From Roseiflexaceae bacterium UBA965 (lineage in GTDB: Bacteria; Chloroflexota; Chloroflexia; Chloroflexales; Roseiflexaceae): a DNA stretch of 17,450 bases. This document shows, piece after piece, positions 13,663 through 17,450 of this stretch; the first letter of the stretch is position 1, and each line of letters starts with the position of its first letter. Location: positions 1 to 17,450 of the forward strand of contig DBCF01000137.1 in the NCBI GenBank assembly GCA_002292925.1, read 5' to 3'. A model generated the notes under the pieces. The model searched no databases. It was not told where the DNA came from and worked only from the letters and a program-made list of their open reading frames with translations. The translations under genes were made by a program, and so were the position numbers.

Positions 13663-14396
13663 TCCGTCAACTGCATGACGGTGAGGTAGGTTTGGCGCAG
13701 GCGTTCGAGACCCTCGGGGGTGACTTCGCGCATGTTGCGATAAATCTGTTTGTCGAGCATGTTACTACTCGTGCCCCCTTGCCACAACCGCCACGAATCG
13801 TTGTCGATGACGTCAGCCACCACCAATTGGCCGGTGCTCGTGCGCCCGAATTCAATCTTGAGGTCGACCAATGTCACGTCATGCGCCTGCCACGCATTTT
13901 CTAATACAGAAAACACTTTTTGGGCCATGGTGGTCATCGTTGTGAGGGTAGCAGCGTCAGCGATGTTGGCCAAAATTAGTTCATCGACGCTCATCAACGG
14001 GTCGTGATTGGCATCGTCTTTAAAAAAGAACTCCGTAATCAATGGGTCAAAGCGTTGCCCTTCGGCGACGTGGGGGTGGCGCTTGAGGTACGAGCCGGTG
14101 GCGATGCGGCGCGTCACCACCTCGAGGGGGATCATCGTGCAACGGCGCACCACCATGGTGTCGTCGCTGTCGCCATGGGCCACAAAGTGGCTAGCAATGT
14201 GGGCCCGCGTCAGCAATGCAAAGTTGTTGGCGGTGGTGCGTCCGCTAATCAGGCCTTTGCCGGCAATCACGTTGCGACGCGCTCCGTCACCCGCCGTTAT
14301 ATCGTCTTTGCTGACAATAATCGCCAAATCGGCGTCACTGGGGTGGGCATAAATTTGTTTGGTTTTGCCTTCGGCAATCAATATCCCACGTTGCAT
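13650..14396 (-). CDS. purC: SAICAR synthetase (PurC), animal PAICS-like type
   Basis: A 248-residue phosphoribosylaminoimidazole-succinocarboxamide synthase. It joins aspartate to CAIR with ATP in purine synthesis. Motifs are the N-terminal EGKTKQIY, KDDITAGDGAR, the substrate segment EVVTRRIATGSYLKR, FFFKDDANHDP, LVDLKIEFGR, and ADVIDNDSWRLW followed by LDKQIYR and EVTPEGLERL. The DNDSW and DKQ-YR segments match, from memory, the human bifunctional PAICS rather than the common E. coli-type sequence. No PurE domain is fused here. ATG 14396 has AAAGGTCG about 8 bases upstream. The gene's start lies 19 bases inside the upstream hydrolase gene, so the two are coupled. It is the last gene of the operon. 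Confidence 0.94.
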   Translation of the reverse strand: MQRGILIAEGKTKQIYAHPSDADLAIIVSKDDITAGDGARRNVIAGKGLISGRTTANNFALLTRAHIASHFVAHGDSDDTMVVRRCTMIPLEVVTRRIATGSYLKRHPHVAEGQRFDPLITEFFFKDDANHDPLMSVDELILANIADAATLTTMTTMAQKVFSVLENAWQAHDVTLVDLKIEFGRTSTGQLVVADVIDNDSWRLWQGGTSSNMLDKQIYRNMREVTPEGLERLRQTYLTVMQLTDQWR

Positions 14397-15274
14397 GGTT
14401 CGACCTTTGTGGCTAGACTGGCGATCAGCTCATCCCAGTGCATAAAAATCAACAGGTGCCCGGCGCCGGGCCAGATACGGACCATCGTTTGGGGCAAGAT
14501 TTGTTGCAGGCGCTGTGCCGCACTATCAGGGGTGATGTAATCACTATCGCCATACCAACAGCTCACAGGGTGGGTGATTTTGGTGAAATCAACACCCCAT
14601 GGTGCCCCGACGATGGCAAATTCAGTGAAATAATTCAAAAATCCTTGCCGGAAACTCTCTGTCAACATGTCACGAAACGATACACCTTCAGGTGATGCGA
14701 CATAATTATTTTCGGCCGCTGTAAATGTCCCCCGCATCAACCAGATACCAAATTTGCCCGCCTTTGCGCCAATCCCAATGGTGGAATTGAGTAGCCAAAC
14801 CAGCGGTTTTAACCAGAATTTAGGCAGATTGTTGCCCAATGAATGCAACCAACGATTGAATGCCGACATGTTTTGCAGGTCACGGGTTGCGGCAGGGATA
14901 ACACCAGACATAACGTGGATGCGTATCACCCGTTCGGGCGCCAAACTAGCCAACGCCAAGGCATAGGGTGTGCCGGCCGAGTACGGCAACAGCACGCACT
15001 GCGCCACCCCCAGCGTATCAAGCACTGCCAAGGCATCGTGCCGCCAATGGGTGACACTACACGCTGGGTCGGGGGTCGACATGCCAAAGCCAGGCCGATC
15101 GATGATAATCAGACGCACCTTGTGCAGATCAAGGATCGCAGTATTGGGGATTTGGTTGCGCGCACCAGGGAGTCCATGACAGAGTAATACCGGGATGCCG
15201 TCCTGCGGGCCACTGTCGCTATAGGCGACAATCCGCCCATCAGGACGCTCGATCGTGGCATACGTAGTGCTCAT
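14378..15274 (-). CDS. Alpha/beta hydrolase in the purine operon
   Basis: A 298-residue alpha/beta-hydrolase-fold protein of unknown substrate. The oxyanion segment is CHGLPGAR (32-39), and DRPGFGMSTPDP (59-70) is typical of the family. The nucleophile elbow is LPYSAGTPY with S99; the usual first glycine of GxSxG is replaced by proline. The acid is probably D245 (in GDSDYITP) and the histidine H273 (GAGHLL). The triad therefore looks complete. There is no signal peptide. Its ATG overlaps the purM stop (ATGA, 15271-15274), and its 3' end overlaps purC by 19 bases, so it is firmly embedded in the purine operon. No role in purine synthesis is known to me for such an enzyme; an esterase, lipase-like or haloperoxidase-like activity is possible. 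Confidence 0.88.
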   Translation of the reverse strand: MSTTYATIERPDGRIVAYSDSGPQDGIPVLLCHGLPGARNQIPNTAILDLHKVRLIIIDRPGFGMSTPDPACSVTHWRHDALAVLDTLGVAQCVLLPYSAGTPYALALASLAPERVIRIHVMSGVIPAATRDLQNMSAFNRWLHSLGNNLPKFWLKPLVWLLNSTIGIGAKAGKFGIWLMRGTFTAAENNYVASPEGVSFRDMLTESFRQGFLNYFTEFAIVGAPWGVDFTKITHPVSCWYGDSDYITPDSAAQRLQQILPQTMVRIWPGAGHLLIFMHWDELIASLATKVEPCNVGY

Positions 15275-16284
15275 TGCAATACGACTCCTTGCCCCGCCAC
15301 CACCTCACCGACCACGCGGGCTGCGGGTACTGCCTCGCATGCGGCCGTTACAGCATCGGCGGGGACCACCACCAGCATGCCTAATCCCATATTAAACGCA
15401 TGGTAGGCGCTATCTTCGCTGATGTCACCTGCCTGCACCAAGAGTTGAAAAATAGCCGGAATCTGCCAACTCCCGCGGTTGATAACCGCCCCACACCCCG
15501 CCGGCAAAATCCGTGGCAGATTGTCAATCACCCCACCACCCGTAATATGCGCCAAGGCATGAATGGTGACACTGGCAGTCGTGAGCGCCGTGTATTCGGG
15601 GATGTAGCATCGGTGCGGTACGAGCAACGCCTCACCCACACTTTGGCCATTGAGACTGTCTGGGCTGGCGTCATAGCCACCAAGGGCAGGGACGATTTTG
15701 CGTGCCAACGAATACCCGTTGGTGTGGAGTCCATCCGCTGGTAATGCCAAAATTACATCACCGACCGCCACGTTACGTGGCAATAGCGCATCACGATCGA
15801 CAACGCCGACAATGGTGCCTGCCAGGTCAAAGGTATTGTCGCGGTAGACGCCGGGCATTTCGGCTGTTTCACCCCCCAGCAAGGCACATCCCACCGCTTT
15901 GCAGGCCGCGGCGAGGCTCTGTACGATGGTGGCTACTTGTTCAGCCTTGAGTTTGTCGACGGCAATATAATCCAAAAAGAAGAGTGGGCGGGCCCCTTGT
16001 ACCAAAATATCGTTGATACAGTGATTGACCAAATCAGCGCCAATGGTGCGATAGTCGTTACAGGCCGCTGCAACCAATGTTTTGGTGCCGACACCGTCTG
16101 TCGAGGCGACGAGTATAGCATTGCCGAGATTACTGACCGCTTTGCTCAAATCAAAGCACCCCCCAAACGCTCCTAACCCTGCAGCTACTGCCGGGGTATA
16201 GGTTGATTGCACGGCGGTAGTCATCAAGGCGACGGCGCGATTCCCTTCGGCAATATTCACACCAGCTGCGGTATAGTCGCTCAT
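15271..16284 (-). CDS. purM: Phosphoribosylformylglycinamidine cyclo-ligase (AIR synthetase)
   Basis: A 337-residue PurM, which closes FGAM to AIR with ATP in purine synthesis. This is close to the usual length of about 345. Visible motifs are GLGAFGGCFDL (37-47), the ATP/Mg loop STDGVGTK (61-68), GADLVNHCINDI (82-93), GGETAEMPGVY (137-147), LPADGLHTNGYSLARKI, and HITGGGVIDNLPRIL. The last of these is the typical C-terminal glycine-rich loop. ATG 16284 follows CAGGAG at good spacing. The gene lies 29 bases after rodA and overlaps the hydrolase by four bases. With purC it supplies two non-consecutive steps of the pathway. The remaining pur genes are not in the window. Confidence 0.96.
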   Translation of the reverse strand: MSDYTAAGVNIAEGNRAVALMTTAVQSTYTPAVAAGLGAFGGCFDLSKAVSNLGNAILVASTDGVGTKTLVAAACNDYRTIGADLVNHCINDILVQGARPLFFLDYIAVDKLKAEQVATIVQSLAAACKAVGCALLGGETAEMPGVYRDNTFDLAGTIVGVVDRDALLPRNVAVGDVILALPADGLHTNGYSLARKIVPALGGYDASPDSLNGQSVGEALLVPHRCYIPEYTALTTASVTIHALAHITGGGVIDNLPRILPAGCGAVINRGSWQIPAIFQLLVQAGDISEDSAYHAFNMGLGMLVVVPADAVTAACEAVPAARVVGEVVAGQGVVLQ

Positions 16285-16313
16285 GCACTACTCCTGTATC
16301 ATTTGTCGATAAA

Positions 16314-17417
16314 TTAAAAATGAATCCTACGGCGCCAGAGTGCGATACTTTGTAATAAGCCAATCGCTGCAAACGACGTAACCGTAAAGCTGCCACCATA
16401 CGATACAAACGGCAACGGAATACCGGTGATGGGCATGATGCTCATATTCATGCCCGCATTGACCAACACGTGACACAAAAACATGGCAGCAATGCCAGTG
16501 GCCATCAACCGACCAAGCAAATCACGTGAGTTTGCGGCAATATCGAGTGCTTGCCAAATAAGCACGCCGAGGAGCACGAGCATCATTCCTGTCCCAACAA
16601 ACCCTAATTCTTCACCGGTAATCGCAAAAATAAAGTCTGAATATTGGACGGGCAAATAATTGCCTTGACTCATCACCCCTTGGGTCCAGCCTTGACCATT
16701 AAAGCCCCCTCCGCCAATCGCCGTCAGCGATTGGATGATGTTCCAGGCGCCTGATTTGAGTTCGGGGTCGTATTTGATTGGGTCAAGAAAGATAAGCAGA
16801 CGGGTGCGTTGGTACGGCGCCAAAATATACGTCCAGCCAAAATAAAATACGGGGGCTGCAACGCCGATGAGTGCCCCAAATTGGGTAAAGGTCATACCAG
16901 CCACCCACGTCATCATTATCCAGACCATCCCGAACACCAACGCCGTCCCAAAGTCGGGCTGAATAAAGACCAAAAATAACGGAATGCTCAACAATAATAC
17001 GCTACCAATAAATGGGCGCCATTGGCCATTAAAGCGCTCTTGGCTGGCCCAAAATCCCGCAAGTACCATGATCATGACGAGTTTAATCGGTTCTGATGGT
17101 TGCACCGTGCGCAAGCCAAAGTCAAGCCAACTTTGGGCACCACCGAGCACATTACCATAGACGAGCACGGTGGCCAACAACACCACGCTCGCGATATACA
17201 ACGGGAAAGTCCAACTTTGAAAGGTGTGATAGTCCAAAAAGGTAATTCCCACCATCACGGCGATACCAATCAGCAGATTGACCAAATGGCGACTAAAGTA
17301 GCCCACCGTCATCGGGTCATGCAGGGTTGCACTATAGACCATCGACAAACTAAATACCGTGAGCCCAATCAAGGCTCCCAGTAAAATGAAATTATAATCA
17401 CGCCACGAATTATTCAT
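16314..17417 (-). CDS. rodA: RodA-type SEDS peptidoglycan polymerase
   Basis: A 367-residue SEDS-family membrane protein with about ten transmembrane helices, acting as a peptidoglycan glycosyltransferase in cell elongation together with a class B PBP. Motifs are RTVQPSEPIKL (103-112), QPDFGTAL (153-160), RLLIFLDP (206-213), GQGWTQG (241-247), YSDFIFAITGEELGFVG (259-275) and MPITGIPLPFVSYGGS (328-343). D261 in SDFIFA fits the essential acidic residue of SEDS enzymes. The sequence favours RodA over FtsW (length and the QxQGNYLP-like loop), but the two are close and an FtsW-like role is not excluded. ATG 17417 overlaps the TGA of an upstream partial gene (ATGA), with CGAGGA about 10 bases upstream. 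No PBP gene is visible in the window. Confidence 0.9.
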   Translation of the reverse strand: MNNSWRDYNFILLGALIGLTVFSLSMVYSATLHDPMTVGYFSRHLVNLLIGIAVMVGITFLDYHTFQSWTFPLYIASVVLLATVLVYGNVLGGAQSWLDFGLRTVQPSEPIKLVMIMVLAGFWASQERFNGQWRPFIGSVLLLSIPLFLVFIQPDFGTALVFGMVWIMMTWVAGMTFTQFGALIGVAAPVFYFGWTYILAPYQRTRLLIFLDPIKYDPELKSGAWNIIQSLTAIGGGGFNGQGWTQGVMSQGNYLPVQYSDFIFAITGEELGFVGTGMMLVLLGVLIWQALDIAANSRDLLGRLMATGIAAMFLCHVLVNAGMNMSIMPITGIPLPFVSYGGSFTVTSFAAIGLLQSIALWRRRIHF

Positions 17418-17450
17418 GCCTCAATCCTCGGGACAATCTGACCATCTCTG
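17414..17450 (-). CDS. C-terminal tail of an unidentified gene upstream of rodA (partial)
   Basis: On the minus strand the last 36 bases read as an open frame ending RDGQIVPRIEA and then TGA. The TGA overlaps the rodA ATG as ATGA, the same kind of junction seen between purM and the hydrolase. That makes a real co-transcribed upstream gene likely. A class B PBP or another cell-shape gene would be usual before rodA, but eleven residues are too few to identify it. Confidence 0.4.
   Translation of the reverse strand, partial: RDGQIVPRIEA

Noticed and set aside
14004..14540. Plus-strand open frame of 178 codons across purC and the hydrolase
   Set aside because: It is antisense to two well-supported coding regions and has no family resemblance.
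1..17450. tRNA or rRNA genes, CRISPR arrays, insertion sequences, prophage
   Set aside because: Intergenic gaps are short, and those I read hold promoters, hairpins or leaders. No cloverleaf, repeat-spacer array, transposase or integrase was recognised by eye.

Overview
This looks like a chromosomal, mostly housekeeping window from an aerobic bacterium. The base composition is moderate (judged by eye, not counted), leucine TTG codons are frequent, and vegetative promoters are TTGACA/TATAAT-like with clear Shine-Dalgarno sites. The gene families (a P47K/CobW-type GTPase, a stand-alone nuoABCDE block, PAICS-type PurC, RodA next to purine genes) fit the phylum Chloroflexota, possibly class Chloroflexia. 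This placement is inference from protein style and memory, not a search.

Layout. Bases 2-2224 (+): a three-gene run with the C-terminal part of a CobW/P47K-like GTPase, a 124-residue protein of unknown function, and a CbbX/SpoVK-type AAA+ ATPase with an N-terminal domain that resembles Clp_N. After an AT-rich promoter island comes a 146-residue acidic YbjN-like protein (2349-2789, +). Bases 2855-6073 (-): nuoA-nuoB-nuoC-nuoD-nuoE of respiratory complex I, read from a consensus promoter at 6132-6159. Bases 6400-7755 (+): NADP-type isocitrate dehydrogenase. Bases 7812-9908 (-): a DUF262-DUF1524-DUF5655 (GmrSD-like) putative modification-dependent restriction nuclease. Bases 10059-11051 (+): a zinc-type cation diffusion facilitator. 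Bases 11185-12969 (-): an M3 oligoendopeptidase. Bases 13099-13662 (+): a GNAT acetyltransferase. Bases 13650-17450 (-): a tight operon, read right to left, of an unidentified gene tail, rodA, purM, an alpha/beta hydrolase and purC.

The genes supply respiration and TCA-cycle metabolism (complex I, IDH), purine synthesis (PurM, PurC), cell-wall elongation (RodA), peptide turnover, metal export and probable phage defence. Three of the four convergent junctions carry a long GC-rich hairpin that probably serves as a two-way terminator. At the fourth, GNAT and purC simply overlap by 13 bases. No tRNA, rRNA, CRISPR array or insertion sequence was seen.

Most worth a second look are: the CobW-like/unknown/AAA+ cluster; the animal PAICS-like PurC with a hydrolase wedged between purM and purC; the dense inverted repeats between nuoA and idh; and two promoters (idh, zinc exporter) whose extended -10 boxes lie on or just upstream of tempting but wrong ATG starts.
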